Assembly: GCF_009389715.1 (NCBI RefSeq)
Contig: NC_052400.1
Location: forward strand, 1,364,001-1,428,000
Length of the DNA: 64,000 nucleotides
From: Phoenix dactylifera
Taxonomy: Eukaryota > Streptophyta > Magnoliopsida > Arecales > Arecaceae
Reading direction: 5' to 3'
Position 1 is the stretch's first letter, and every line of letters starts with the position of its first letter. Shown in pieces: positions 21,265 through 33,603 of the stretch. The position numbers and the translations under genes were made by a program. A model generated the notes under the pieces. That model made no database searches, had not been told where the DNA came from, and saw only the letters and a list, made by a program, of their open reading frames with translations.

Positions 21265-23855
21265 AGGTAAGTCCACATCATATATATCTTGTCCGTTTGA
21301 TTTATATGTTACTCTTGTCAAATCAGTTACCACTTATACGATGAATTTCTCTCAAATTCAAAGTATTTTTGTTTACATAATTATGTTTTCAATATCTAAT
21401 ACATATAATAACCATACAAATATATTTGTACTGAAAATTATATAAAACATGCCATCACATACCAAACCAAATTTATCGATATACATCTCATGATGTAAAT
21501 CCAGTGGTACAAACTAATAAGCATATACATATAACCGGTGACCGAGTAGAGAAATTCTTACCTCTATCGCAATCCAACGCAGCTACAATACTACCAATAC
21601 ACACCTAACATGTCCACTTAATTTAATATCAATATAATAGCAACTTATCCCTTATCAATCACTTGTCATATTAATGAATCAATTTTTAGTAATTACTTAA
21701 TTTTAGAGTTCTAATATTTGAATTACCCATATTCTCTATTCTTCTTTAATTAAAAATTTTATATAAATAAAAGGTTAGGGTCTTATCTCAATTTAGAAAT
21801 TAGAGTATAAGATCTTGTTAGGCTTCTTTTTGTCCGAGTAACTATAGTCCATACAAAAGTAGGACCGACTATGAAAATAGATTTGTATAGAAAGATATAT
21901 GAGGCTAGCTAGATGACAATCCAATTACTCGAATCGATCAGCACAACATAACTTAATCCATATGATCAAAAAATATATATCTAATTAAGAAAAAGGTAAT
22001 AAATCAGGGGTTATCAACTATAGGTCAAATAGTAGCTGACAACAGTCGGGTGCAAGATGGATAGAGTCAACAGGTTGTAACATTCGACAATTCGGGTCGG
22101 TCTGCTCTAGCCAATCTAACCAATCAACTCGTGAAATAAGAATCAAACCATAGTACATATAACACAATCAAGACTAATGATGATAAAGTCTAGTGATGCT
22201 CGTCAATGGTCGAGATAGGGCTAGAGTGGCAGGTGGTCGCAGCAACTTTGGTCTAGGACCCTCTACTAGAATCAACTCAGGTTCACAATAAGAACATCTG
22301 GGACCCTCCTGCTGGGTCCATAGAACCATGCAAAGAAAGAGCAACAGAGGAAAAGAATTCAAGAGAGGAAAAAGAAGGAGAGGACGCCAGACAACACTCA
22401 CCTCGGCCCGACGAAGTTCCGGCGGCTCTTTTCAGTGACGAATCAAAAAGAAAACCCAAAGAAGAATCGTCGAGATTGGCGGCTATTCCTCGAGTCTTCA
22501 TTGATGGAGCTAGGAGAAGCAGGAATGAGCCTTAAATAGGTGAATTCTAGAGTTTTGGATAAACTCAACTTGCGCTAGGATACTCCGAGTCCAGCAAGAT
22601 AGGAGGAGGAAGAAGACTCCAACTGGTCATCTTCTTTACCCCATTGTGTGCAACAGGACATGCTCAAGGACCAATGGGCCTGGCCTCTTCAGACCGGACC
22701 ACTAGCCCATAGAAATTTTTGGGCTATTACAATTGGATTGAATCGTTTTCACATTGGCCACTTATCCAAAGAGAAAAGTCATACTATCTTGTTAAAAATT
22801 ATTAAAACGCATTTCCAATTTTAAGTTTTGAATGACTCACATGTTGCCATGATCCATCTCTTTGCCACCTATTCCCTATCATGGCCACTGTCACATACAC
22901 CTGCTCTCCATGTTGGACTTTGTACTCTTAATTAGAAGTGATATTAATTTGAGGCCGCATTCCATCACGGCGACTCATGCTACAACTAAAATTGGACCTT
23001 GTACTTTTTATTGGCCTTTGAAAATAATAGCTTCCTTCATATTTCATAATTGCATGTACAACCCTTCACACCAACGCCACATTTTGTCTGATCTTCATAA
23101 TTGCATCTTGTACAACTCTTCACACCAAGGCCACCTTTATCCGATCTAGTTTTGGGGGATCAAAGACAATTCCATGTTTGCATACTCTAAAGAAAAAAAA
23201 ATATTAGGTAATACAACGATTCAAACACCAACTAGTTAGAGCGAGTCAAAAGATTCAAAATCAAAGAGTTTTTTTCCTAGGGAACTATGATTTATAATTA
23301 CACCCTCAAAGCTTCCATCTCAACTTGTACCTTTGGTGCAACGTTCTATGCTTTGTTTTAGGAAATCTTCTTTGACATAATAGTATTGAGGGTAATGAGA
23401 TTAGTTGGTGATAAGAACTGTACCACCTAACTGCGTTGTCATAATCAAGTTTCACAATATCATGCGAAATCCACCATGCAAGAGAGAAACATGGTATGCA
23501 TACTCATGAGAAGAGAAACTTTATTTAACTTTCAAAAATCAACACCGGTTATAAGAGGAACTTTAACAGGCTTTGAGATTTCTTACAAAGCTAAGAACTT
23601 CTAGGCGCCCTTTGAATTAAAAAAGAATCCTTTGTTCACTAGTTCCGGAACGCATAAATTCTTTGCTTCTAAAGCTCTATATGGATTTAACAAACAATTT
23701 GAAGAAATAAAAGGGGCTTCATCATATATGTTGTCCTGTCCAGGTCATTTTTCTTCTTAAATTTTTGAAAACAAAAATAGAAAATAAAAGCAATACTTAG
23801 TCTCCAAGAACAATTACTGCTGCGGGGATCACCATGGCTGTTGCATCGAGTTTTT
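21265..23855. other. Non-coding, probably transposon-derived DNA, copy B
   Basis: Copy of 7,757-10,347 at offset 13,508, with no difference noticed. No gene recognised. Confidence 0.4.
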
Positions 23856-24460
23856 TTGGGATGGCCAGAGACATCTGGGACAGCCATTCCGCTGTTATAT
23901 ATAGTGCCCATGTTTGCCCTATTTTCTTGGGTGTCCCCACAAGTTAACTTCGATGGCGGCGTGTCCGCGGATGGAGCATATGGAGGAGTGAGATTTGTGA
24001 TTAGAGACCATCGTGGCAGACTGGTTGTGGCATGAGGTCGGCGTACTCCCGGCTCGATGGTCATTGAGGCAGAGATTCGGGCAGCGTGGGAGAGCATCTT
24101 TTATACGAGGAGGATACTTGCCGCAGCTAGAGTACAATGCGAGGGAGACTCGTCTATAATGATCGATGAGATACGGAGAGTGGATCGATATAGGGATGGC
24201 CACCCACTGATTCGTGAGACTCGCAGACTGGTCAGAGGAATAATATCATTTCATGCAGCACATGTGTATCGGAGGACAAACAGAGTGGCAAACTGGGTTG
24301 CCTCCTACGTTACTCGGCACTCCGAAAAGTTTATCTGGACTTATGCCGCAAAGCTTTCTACTAAATTGTATTTTTTTTTTTACTTATTAACAGGCTGTAC
24401 CCATATAAGAGCTATATGAAATGTCGTTCTTACGTACCAAAAAAGATAAAACAAAAAAAG
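23856..24460 (+). pseudogene. LINE 3' fragment with RNase H domain, copy B
   Basis: Copy of 10,348-10,952, with the same internal TGA. One base difference was noticed just past the coding part (about 24,423). Confidence 0.75.
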
Positions 24461-24842
24461 AGAGAGAGATTTTTCTTCTGTAATCAACGCAAGGGAATCA
24501 AGTTGACTTTTGTATAGCATATTATTCTAACATAGAAATACATGATGCGGCGCCTAACTGTCAAAACCTTATCCATGATCTTTGCGTATCATATTATTAG
24601 GGATCCATCGCCATCACTCAAAGATAGACCCATCACCCAAACGGCAAATACCTTAGTGTTCAATCTACGATGATGGACATCTGAGGAAATTATGAAAACT
24701 AATTTTATTATAGATTTTTATTTGATTGCCCATTGTAATATACATAGGAGACAATGAACTCCAGCATAAAAATTTTATTCCATACATCAATATAAAGTAA
24801 TGTAACATGGTACACTATAAGTTCTTAATATCCAATATCGGT

Positions 24843-26456
24843 TTACAGAACAAGAAGGGGCGGGATGCTCTGCTCATTCCTGAAGAAGTTGCCTGGATCA
24901 ACCGTAGCCTTCACAAATGCCAGTCGTTTGAAGTTATTCTTGAAATACTTGGTACCCCAAACCCTTGCATCTTTGTAAGTTGTATGTTTATCAGTTCTAC
25001 CCAGGTCAATATCCTTATAGTTTAGATAGGCAGCCCTTGGATGGCTAGACACGTATGGAGTCATGAAGCCATACAACTTCCTCATCCAATCTAGATGCCT
25101 TTTTGTCACTGCAGGATCTATCTGAAACCACCTCATGAAGTACTGAATAATATATAGATTCCCCTTCCTGTGAGGGAAGGGAATTGCAGATTCTGAAATC
25201 TCACTCAGCCTTCCACCAAAGGGTTCCATTATCATCACCAAAGGCTCGTCTTCTGGTTCCAGAAGAAATTTCCATATCTTTTCCCACTCGGTCTCAGGAA
25301 TTGGCTCTCTAACAAAGTCCGACTTGGCTTTAAAAGAGCTGTTGTATTCAGGTCTCCTGTCCAATAAGATGTTTGCACTTTCATTGCTGTAGCCTGCAAA
25401 GAATAGAACGGACTCCAACCAACTCATCTCCGAACCTGAGCAGTCCTTGGCCTCAAAACCCAGTTCAGGAAAGCTCGTTTCCATCAAGGTGACGAGTTCT
25501 TTGCATGTTCCGAGGAAAAGGGAGTTGAACACAGCTTGAATGGTTCTATTACCTGTTGTTGAGTCATCAACAGCTTGTGCTATAACTCTCATGTAAAGAT
25601 TCTCATCGAACTTTGCTGCAATTTGCTGCCACCTGCTTACAAGGTACGTAGCATTTTGCCCCAGATTTCTGTTTATATTAAACGCAGTGACCGTGGGTGG
25701 AACATACGCCAACTTGATTTTATAGGAGAGGACAATGCCAAAGCTTGCTGCACCACCTCCTCTCATGGCCCAAAATAGGTCCTCACCCATGGATTCTCGG
25801 TTCAGGAGGCTGCCATTGGCATCCACCAACTGCGCATCGATGACATTATCAGCAGCCGCGCCGTACTTCCTTGATATCGTCCCGATCCCGCCGCCACTAA
25901 GGTGGCCGCCAACTCCGACGGTAGGGCATACCCCTGCAGTGAAAGCAGCGGTCTTGTTCTTCACTCCGATCGTGTAATAAAGTTCTCCGAGTGTTGCACC
26001 AGCCTGAACCCAAGCGATGCTATGCTCCGCATCGACTGTGATCGATCGGAGGTTAGCAAGGTCGACGATGATGAAGACCTCGTGGTCTGAAACATAAGAC
26101 ATGCCCTCATAATCGTGGCCACCGCTCCGGACCCGGATATTAAGGCCATACTTCCTGCTGCAGATGACGGAGGCTTGAACGTGGGATTCATTTGTTGGCG
26201 TGACAATGAGGACAGGCTTCTTTGTAGTGGAGGAGTAGAGGAAGCGGATGTTTTGGATGGATGATCGAAGGACAGTGTTGTAGGCAGTGGTATTTGGGGC
26301 ATACACTAGATGGGAGGAGGCATTGGAGGATTGGGTGTGGTTGAGGAAGCATTGGAGGAAGCCTTCGTGGGCTGTATTAGAAGCTGTGATGGCAGATGTA
26401 GCTGTTAGAAGCAAGAGAGCAATAATTGCAAGATTTCCAAGGGCTGATATTGCCAT
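24843..26456 (-). CDS. Berberine bridge enzyme-like FAD oxidoreductase, copy B
   Basis: Second copy of the BBE-like gene; the translated protein is identical to that of copy A over all 537 residues. The signal peptide, His and Cys FAD-attachment motifs and C-terminal signature are the same. The TATA box (26,493-26,502) and start choice (ATG at 26,456) carry over. The downstream AATAAA lies at about 24,774-24,779. Both copies are intact and could be expressed. Perfect identity, against 1-3 percent divergence of the outer parts of the units, suggests gene conversion or a recent crossover, or else an assembly artefact. Confidence 0.93.
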   Translation of the reverse strand: MAISALGNLAIIALLLLTATSAITASNTAHEGFLQCFLNHTQSSNASSHLVYAPNTTAYNTVLRSSIQNIRFLYSSTTKKPVLIVTPTNESHVQASVICSRKYGLNIRVRSGGHDYEGMSYVSDHEVFIIVDLANLRSITVDAEHSIAWVQAGATLGELYYTIGVKNKTAAFTAGVCPTVGVGGHLSGGGIGTISRKYGAAADNVIDAQLVDANGSLLNRESMGEDLFWAMRGGGAASFGIVLSYKIKLAYVPPTVTAFNINRNLGQNATYLVSRWQQIAAKFDENLYMRVIAQAVDDSTTGNRTIQAVFNSLFLGTCKELVTLMETSFPELGFEAKDCSGSEMSWLESVLFFAGYSNESANILLDRRPEYNSSFKAKSDFVREPIPETEWEKIWKFLLEPEDEPLVMIMEPFGGRLSEISESAIPFPHRKGNLYIIQYFMRWFQIDPAVTKRHLDWMRKLYGFMTPYVSSHPRAAYLNYKDIDLGRTDKHTTYKDARVWGTKYFKNNFKRLAFVKATVDPGNFFRNEQSIPPLLVL

Positions 26457-26492
26457 TGTTATATGATGGTTCTTGTTCTGGGATGTGGCTAG

Positions 26493-26502
26493 GTATATAT
26501 AG
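26493..26502 (-). promoter_or_regulatory. TATA box of BBE-like gene, copy B
   Basis: Same TATATATA motif at the same distance from the ATG as in copy A. Confidence 0.6.
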
Positions 26503-26847
26503 AGAAAATCCATGAGTTCTGAACGTGTGGGAAGAGGTGAGAAGGATGAATTAGAATTCTGCCAAGACCATCCGCCACGATTGAACGTCGACTTTTGGGA
26601 AGCAATTGGTACAAGTTTTTGCAGTACGTACGAAAGGGATGTAGATGCAAATGCTTCGAGGCGAGCATTTATTTTAATTCACCAAGGCTATTAGCCTCTA
26701 TGGGTTCGGAAACTTGATTGCTCTCGTGCTGTGCATATCTTTGTTTCTTCGGTTGGCTACAAAGTTTTTGCATGTTGAGTTGGTCAAAACTAGCTTAAAA
26801 ATGGCTTTGAACTTCGTAAAACATGATCAGATATTCTTTACATAGGG
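26503..26847. other. BBE-like upstream region, copy B
   Basis: Nearly identical to 12,995-13,338. Differences from A begin here (CATGTTGAG for CACGTTGAG near 26,772; TACATAGGG for TACGTAGG next to the LINE tail), so the homogenised tract ends at about this point. Confidence 0.6.
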
Positions 26848-26896
26848 TTTTTTTTTTTTTGGTAAATGCGGCAATTTATATAGCTCTAACTTGAGT

Positions 26897-29800
26897 TCAT
26901 CCTACCCAGTCACGAGAAAGTAAAGAGTACAAAGAAGAGGGAATATCTCCTGCAGATGTCCATAGAAAATCTCCGAAATGCCGAGCGACGAAGAAGGCGA
27001 TCCAGTATGCTGCCCTGTTCGCCTCCCGAAACACATGTGCTGCCTGCTGCCCACCCATCTCCTGAACCAGCCTGCAAGTCTCTCTGATAAGAGGATGGCC
27101 ATCCCCATATCTATCCACACCTCGGATCCAGTCAATCACCACAGAAGAGTCCCCCTCGAGACACACCCTCTCGGCTCCAAGGATCCTCCTCGCATATGTC
27201 AGTCCCTCCTATGCAGCCCGAAGCTCTGCCCCTACAACAGTAATCCCAGGAGTGCGCCGACCTCCGGCTGCTACTAGTCTGCCAAAAGAATCCCTGATCA
27301 CGAATCCGACACCTTCAGATACACCATCCACCGACATACCACCATCGAAATTTACTTTGAGATGACCAAGGGGTGGAGGCACCCAAGAAACAAGGGCAAA
27401 CCTGAGCGCTATAATAGCGGAAAGAGTGCCCCAGATGTCCCTGGCCATCTCAGAAGAGAACAACGTGGTAGCTGCGGTAACCTCCCTCGCCTGCAATACA
27501 GCTCTATCCACCACCAGCCACAGAGGTGACCGCCTACCCTCAAATATGCCAGCATTCCTGTCCAACCATATGTGGTAAGCCAGGTATGCTCTGAGGATCC
27601 CCCCTCCCAAAGTTTGGGACTCCGCATAGAAACTCTCAGCAAGTGGATCATGTCCTGTGCCGACTCCACCACCGGGAACAAGGGAGCAGGTGATCTACTC
27701 CATATCTCTCTCGCCTTGGGACACTGCAAAAGAGCATGATCAATAGTCTCCTCAGTCTCCGTACACACCCACAGAACTGGGTGACCCGCACTCCTCGCCG
27801 AACTAGCAAGCTTCTGGTCGGTAGGCATCCCCATGCCACCTTCCAGATGAAAAGCGTCACACACGGATGAATCTGCATCCTCCAAATCCATCCTCCCTCA
27901 ATCTGCCGAGCCGGCTCCCTACTGTACAACGCGTGGAGATCCCTAGCTCGTACCCTCGTCCGACCTGATGACCTCCATACTAACCTGTCAGGCTCCTTCC
28001 GTGCTGGTACCGGAAGAGCCAGAGCCAACTCTGCCAGCTGCTCTCCAAAAACCTTCCGAATCAGCCCAGTCCTCCATCGACCCCCAATAGGGTCCAGCAA
28101 GTCTCAGACTCTGTATCCACTCAACCTCGCCGAATCCACCATGATCGGCTGCTCAATCACCCAGCTATCCTCCAAAACATCGATAGATCGCCCATCCCCG
28201 ATAGCCCATCTGATCTCTGGAAGCACCAACATGGCTCTGGCACACATCTCCCTCCACACCAGTAAGTGGTGATAGACAGCCCGTATCCCAGGCAATAGAG
28301 GACCATACTTGGCCCTCATCAACGAGGACCACATGCTGCCGGGCTCCAGCATAAATCTAGCTACATGCCGTGCCGCTAGAACCTCCCGCCTCACCACCAA
28401 TAACTGCACCCCCAAACCTTCCAATCTGGTCGGCTGATACACAACCTCCCATGCCAATAAGTGGATCCCAACTCTACCCCTACTCCTCCCCCAGATGAAG
28501 TACCTAAAGAGCTGCTCAAGAGTCCTCAGAAATATCACTGGAATGAAAGAGTTAGATAGAAAGTAAGTAGGGATTGAAGTAACAACTGACCGAACCAATG
28601 TAATCCTCCCCATCATCGATAATGTATGCATCTGCCATCCCTCCAATCTATGTCTGATACTAAGCTCCAGAGAGGAACAGTCTCTGCTGCGTAATCACTG
28701 ACCTGAGAGTGGAATCCCCAAGTATCTCAAAGTGCCATCCTGCTCACCTACCCCCAAAATCTCGAAGATAGAATTCTTCACTGCCAATGTAGTCTTCGGG
28801 CTGAAGCAGATAGCTGATTTTGACAAACTGACACTCTGACCCGACACTGCACAATAGTCCCGAAGGATCCTACTAATGACTCCTGCGGCCTGTCGAGACG
28901 ATCGGGCTAGCAATAAGCAATCATCAGCGAATAGCATGTGAGAGATCGGAGTAGCCCCCTCCACTGGCCTATAAACCTCTAACTCATGCATAGACACAGC
29001 ATATCTCAGAGCTCTCGAGAGTACATCTGCACAGATAATGAAAAGCAGGGGGGAGAGAGAGGACATCCCTAGCGCAATCCTCTGGATGACTCAAAAAAAT
29101 GGGACGGCGTACTGTTCACCAAAATAGCAAAAGAGGAACCCTGAACACATCCCATGACCCAGCTAATCCATCTCACAGGAAAACCAAACCCCTACAAGTA
29201 CTGCTGCACAAAATTCCATCTCATCCTGTCGTAAGCTCTCTCCATATCAAGCTTGATCCCCATCAAGCTCCTCCTCCTCGGGGCCCTACGAAGGTCAAAC
29301 ATAAACTCATGTGCAATAAGCACGTTATCAGTGATACTCCGCCCTCCCACAAAAGCTCCCTGCTCTAGACTAATCAGCCTCGGAAGAATGTCCCTCAACC
29401 TAACGGCAAGTATCTTCGATGTAGCCTTGTACAGGGTCGTGCACAAGCTAATCGGGCGAAAGTACCCCAGCTCAGTAGCATCATGCCACTTCAGTATCAA
29501 TGTGATGAACGTCCTCTGCCAGTCAGCAGACAATGTAGCTGTACTGAAAAACTGCTGTATGGCAGCCGTCACATCCTGTCCCACAATCGACCAATACCTC
29601 CGAAAGAACAACGGAGAAAAGCCGTCCGGCCCTGGAGCCTTGTCCTCCTCAAGGAACCAGATCGTCTCCCTAATCTCCCTCTCCGATATTGGCCTGATCA
29701 GTGCTGCAGTCTCCTCCGTCACCCCTGCCAGAGGCATCGAAATATCTACTGGGCCCACACCCTCTGTCTCCTCAGTCCACCTAGCCCTAAAGGAGCTCTC

Positions 29801-30999
29801 CAAAATCCTCAGTATCACATCCGGATCCTCCGACAACTGTCCATCCTCATCTCTGATGGCTCTAATCCTATTTTGATGCCTTCTGATCAATGTCGCCTGA
29901 TGGAAAAATCTAGTATTCCGATCCTCCTCCAAAACCTACTGTACCCTTGACTTCTGTCTCCAAAGTATCTCCTGCTATTTGAGAAGAGAGTCATGCAATG
30001 CCAAATGTGATTTGAGCTCCCCCATCTCCTCCTCCGATAAACCTCCACTCTGGGCCTCCTGGGACTGAAGTCTGGTAATGGCCTCCTCTGAATCCTCATT
30101 CCTCCTGAAAATATTTCTCACCTCCTCGCGGTTCCACCTCCTCAATCGTCTTCTTGTCTGTTCCAGTCTCCGGGACATCCGGTACATAGCATCTCACCTG
30201 ACTGGTACAATCCATGCCTCCCTGACCATCTCCCAAGACCGCGGATAGCAAAGCCAAAGCTTCTCAAATCTAAAAGGAGAACAGACAGGAATAAATGCCT
30301 CAGTACTCACCAGTAATGGACAGTGTCCGACGCTATCCTCGGCAAATGTCTGACATGATACTCTGGGAAGCACTGAACCCACCCACCAGTAGCACAAGCT
30401 CTGTCCAGTCTCTCCCATACTCGGGCACGTCCCTGCTGATTATTGCACCAAGTGAACCGCAGGCCCAAAAAGCCCAGATCGACCAATCCATTCGAGTCGA
30501 GAAAATCTTGAAACTCCTTAATTTTTCTTTTGTTAGTGAAGCGTTTCCCTCCCATCTTCTCCTGGGCACTGACAATGCAGTTAAAATCACCTGCCATCAA
30601 CATCGGTTGACCCTGACTGATTAGTTGAGATGCCTCCTCCCACAAAATCCTCCTCTTCCTAAACTCAGTACTAGCATACACAGCTGCAAGGACCTATGGA
30701 TTGCCGCTACCCTCCGAGATTACCATAATCACCTCTTGAGTACAAACATTGAAAATATCAACTCTGCATTTGCTCTGAGCCCAAGTGACAATAATACCTC
30801 CCGAGAGGCCTTGAGATTCCACTGCATAGAACCCCCAAGACCTCGGCACTGCCCTCCTTGCCTTCTGTAGGCTCCTCCCCGATAACCGGATCTCTAATAA
30901 AACAAAAATATCCGGGTTATACTGATGCACCAACCTGCGGAAAGTCGGGGCAAAGGAAGGTTTCCCCGCTCCACGGCAATTCCATAGGATAACCTTCAT
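26897..30999 (-). pseudogene. LINE ORF2 pseudogene, copy B
   Basis: Same domain order as copy A: endonuclease (30,694-30,999, then 30,307-30,681), reverse transcriptase (29,192-29,932; 28,695-29,066; 28,104-28,646), zinc-finger linker (27,409-28,100) and RNase H (26,897-27,610). RNase H is better kept here, since the 16 bp lost in A are present (VQEMGGQQAAHVFREANRA). Shared and private stops make it non-functional. Confidence 0.85.
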
Positions 31000-31721
31000 G
31001 ATAAACTCGATGAGGCGGCACGATCCACTCCCCCAAGACCGCTACCAACATCCACCTTCAAGCTCCTCTCCCCTTCAATCGCCACGACATTAGGATTTAA
31101 CCCCTTAGCTGAATTCATCATTTGAAGCAACAATTGTAGATGCCTCCCTTCACTGTTCACCTGTGCCAAATGGCACGCCATGTCTACAGGCCCCTCCTCA
31201 CGGCCCTCTGCTTCCCCCTGCTGCCCTCTGCCAACTCCAGCACAGCCAGACTCCCCTCTCTGCACAAGACCCTCCATTGATGAATCTCCCTTCACTGTTC
31301 CCTGTGCCAAATGGCACGCTACAGGGACAAGGGACTTTGATTTACTGGTCATCGTAGCCGTTGAAGAGGATTGGAAAGGTGGGCGCCGGTTAGCACCTGC
31401 AACCTCCGCACCGACCTCCCCAGACCCACCATCGGTGTCACCACTATTTGGGCGTGCCAGCCGGCACGCCTTGCCTTTTGTCCTCCCATCACGGCTAGAG
31501 CCGTCCCCCACTCCTAGCCCATCATCCCCTACACCCAGCGATGGCAACCTCCCATGTCCGGTCATAGGCTTATCAACCTCATCGGAGTCCGGCCTCGTCA
31601 CCGTCCGCTTCTGCCAGTCCGCCGCCACCGGCACTGCCCGAGCCACACCCCTCCAAGGTTTCTTGGGTGTCCACGGCTGCCGATTACTTTGATTGTCTCC
31701 AGTCTGGAGATCACCTGTTGC

Positions 31722-32919
31722 TAGGGGTGGCAAAATATGACCCGACCCGCCAACCCGACCCGCGTTCGACCCGCCATAAACAGGTTTGGGTTTGGCCTAA
31801 ACGGGTTCGGGTCGTAAACAGGTTGACCCATTTAACCTGTTTATTCATTGGGTCGGATATGAGTTTTGAATATCTGACCTGTTAACCTGTTTATAATTTT
31901 AGATTTTTTTTTTTCAATTTTGTTTGCTTGCTGGGAACTTGGCAGGGTGGGACGATTAGCCCGACCACAGTCCACAGAGTCACAGGCGGGGAGACGGAGA
32001 CGAACTGGCGGCCCTTAGAAAAATCCTTTACCCAATCCCCTCACGGCTCACCCTCACTCCCACAACCCTGCTCCCCCTCCCTCCCTCCCTCCTTTCCGTT
32101 CTCAAAAATCCAAGAGCATCAAGGAAGAAGAGGTAAGAGTTCCTTTCCTTTTTGTCTTTCGTTTAACCCTTTTTTTTTGTTCCTGTTTGCTGGAGGGCCC
32201 GAAGCTCCATCTTCATGGCAAAAGATCTCCACCACCTCCGAGCCCCACCTCCGCCGCAAGCAGAGGAAGATCTTCTCCTCCTTAGTCGGCGATCACCCCC
32301 GCCACCCCCTGCCGTCCCATCACCATCCTCGGCCCCGACGACCCCCGCGACGCCCCCGGACGCCGACAACCACGGATGCCGACGACCCCCGCGACGCCCC
32401 CGGACGCCGACGACCCCCGCGACGCCCCCGGACGCTGCCGACCTGAAATCGAGCGGCGGCAGGGGCTAGGGTTAGGGTTTCGGGCCCTCCCCTCTCTCCA
32501 TTCTCCTTCTTTGGCGATGAGAAGGTATGATTTCTTCGTCTTCTTCCATGGGGGGTGGGGGTTTGCGGAAGGATGGGATCGTGGGAGGAAGACAGTAGGG
32601 CCGGCTGCGACTGCGAGTGAAATTTTGAATAGGTGGTTCACTGGTTCTCCACCACAGAGGGATTTGATATTTGGGAGGAAGACATTAGGGCGCCATTAGG
32701 GCCGGCTGTGAGCCTGTGATGCTATCCCAATTTTTTTTTTTTTTATTAAACGGGTTAAACGGGTCGGGTTGGGTTACCCGTTTAATAAACAGGTCAGATT
32801 CAGGTTGTAATTTTCTGACCTGTTTATTAAACAAGTCGGGTTCAGGTCTACAATTTTCTGACCTGATCTGCATCTGACCCGACCCGTTTATGCTTGACCC
32901 GACCCGATTGCCACCCCTA
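31722..32919. mobile_element. Non-autonomous hAT transposon with candidate captured DNA
   Basis: Ends are TAGGGGTGGCAA and its inverse TTGCCACCCCTA, a 12-bp hAT-type terminal inverted repeat. The element is flanked by the 8-bp duplication CCTGTTGC (31,714-31,721; 32,920-32,927). Subterminal regions are full of CGGGTC/GACCCG motifs, possible transposase binding sites. There is no transposase. The GC-rich middle (about 31,940-32,700) resembles the 5' end of a host gene: CT-rich leader, a GAGGTAAGAG donor-like site, Pro/Arg-rich open frames and TAGGGTTAGGGTTT. Gene capture is therefore possible. A 28-30 bp minisatellite (about 32,335-32,440) lies inside. Confidence 0.9.
32335..32440. repeat. Minisatellite inside hAT (GACGACCCCCGCGACGCCCC)
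   Basis: About three units of GACGACCCCCGCGACGCCCC plus CGGACGCC, read as TPATPPDAD or RRPRT in different frames. It creates several overlapping open frames, none with independent support. Confidence 0.75.
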
Positions 32920-33603
32920 CCTGTTGCCGCCAAAGGTGGTGGCGAGCTTCGGCTCCACCGGCGATCCCCATCCCCCCTTCGCACCGGCCAGGAGACTGCC
33001 GAGTCCAGCACCCCTGGATGCACAAGCCTGGACGAAGACAAGAACGTCGGGCTGTCCAGATCTGGGTCGACCGAGTCTTGGGGAGGCCCAGTCCACTAGA
33101 CCTTTTGGACGGGCTTGGACCCGGTCCGTTGGGCGCCCCTTCCTTAATAGCACTTGGGCCCGGCCTGTTCGACACCTTCGGCGGGCCATCTGTTAGGCTC
33201 CGCCCAGTGGGCTCCTCCGATTGGACCTCCGCTGGGCCCTTCCCCTCCCTGCTCGAATGGGGGACCATCGTCCCAACAGTCCGCCCTTCCAATGGGATGT
33301 CGTTCGAAGCCAAGCCTCCGCCCGATATGTCGCCCGCCTTCGCCTTCTCCGGCGACCTCCGCCGGGCCACTTTGGATGGACATTGCCACCCCTTCGAGTC
33401 CGGCGTAGCGATGGGCAGACTCACCCCCTTTCCGGTTGGATTTGGAGCCAAGACAGGGGGCCCTATGCCGAGCCAGAGCTGGACGGGACCACTGGCTTCT
33501 TCCCCTTCCGGCTGTCCACCTTGGGCATCCTCCCTTGTCTGAGGCGGTGAGTAGCCAACCAAGGGCCATACGTAGGGTTTCAATATTCCGGGGTTGAACG
33601 TGT

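Larger units (their letters stand above)
26848..33568 (-). mobile_element. 5'-truncated L1-type LINE, copy B, interrupted by hAT
   Basis: Duplicate of the copy A LINE, about 1 percent different, with the same 5' and 3' ends and a 1.2-kb hAT insertion in ORF1. B-specific lesions are a 1-bp deletion in the endonuclease (about 30,325, frameshift), a TGA in the reverse transcriptase (about 28,697-28,699) and the hAT itself. B lacks A's ORF1 stop and RNase H deletion. T run at 26,848-26,860 is the poly(A) tail. Confidence 0.85.
30996..33568 (-). pseudogene. LINE ORF1 remnant, copy B, split by hAT
   Basis: Left part 30,996-31,721 and right part 32,928-33,568 flank the hAT element. It overlaps the ORF2 start by ATGA (30,996-30,999). 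The TAG seen in copy A is TGG (Trp) here. Confidence 0.6.
18877..33598. repeat. Segmental duplication copy B
   Basis: Second tandem unit, about 14.7 kb, longer than A because of a 1.2-kb hAT insertion at 31,722-32,919. Left of about 19,940 its variants match copy C, including the missing 280 bp. From about 20,030 they match copy A. The BBE-like ORF and its surroundings are copied exactly from A. Confidence 0.9.

Noticed and set aside
32163-32699. Pro/Arg-rich frames as host genes
   Set aside because: Overlapping frames on both strands caused by a GC-rich minisatellite inside the hAT element.
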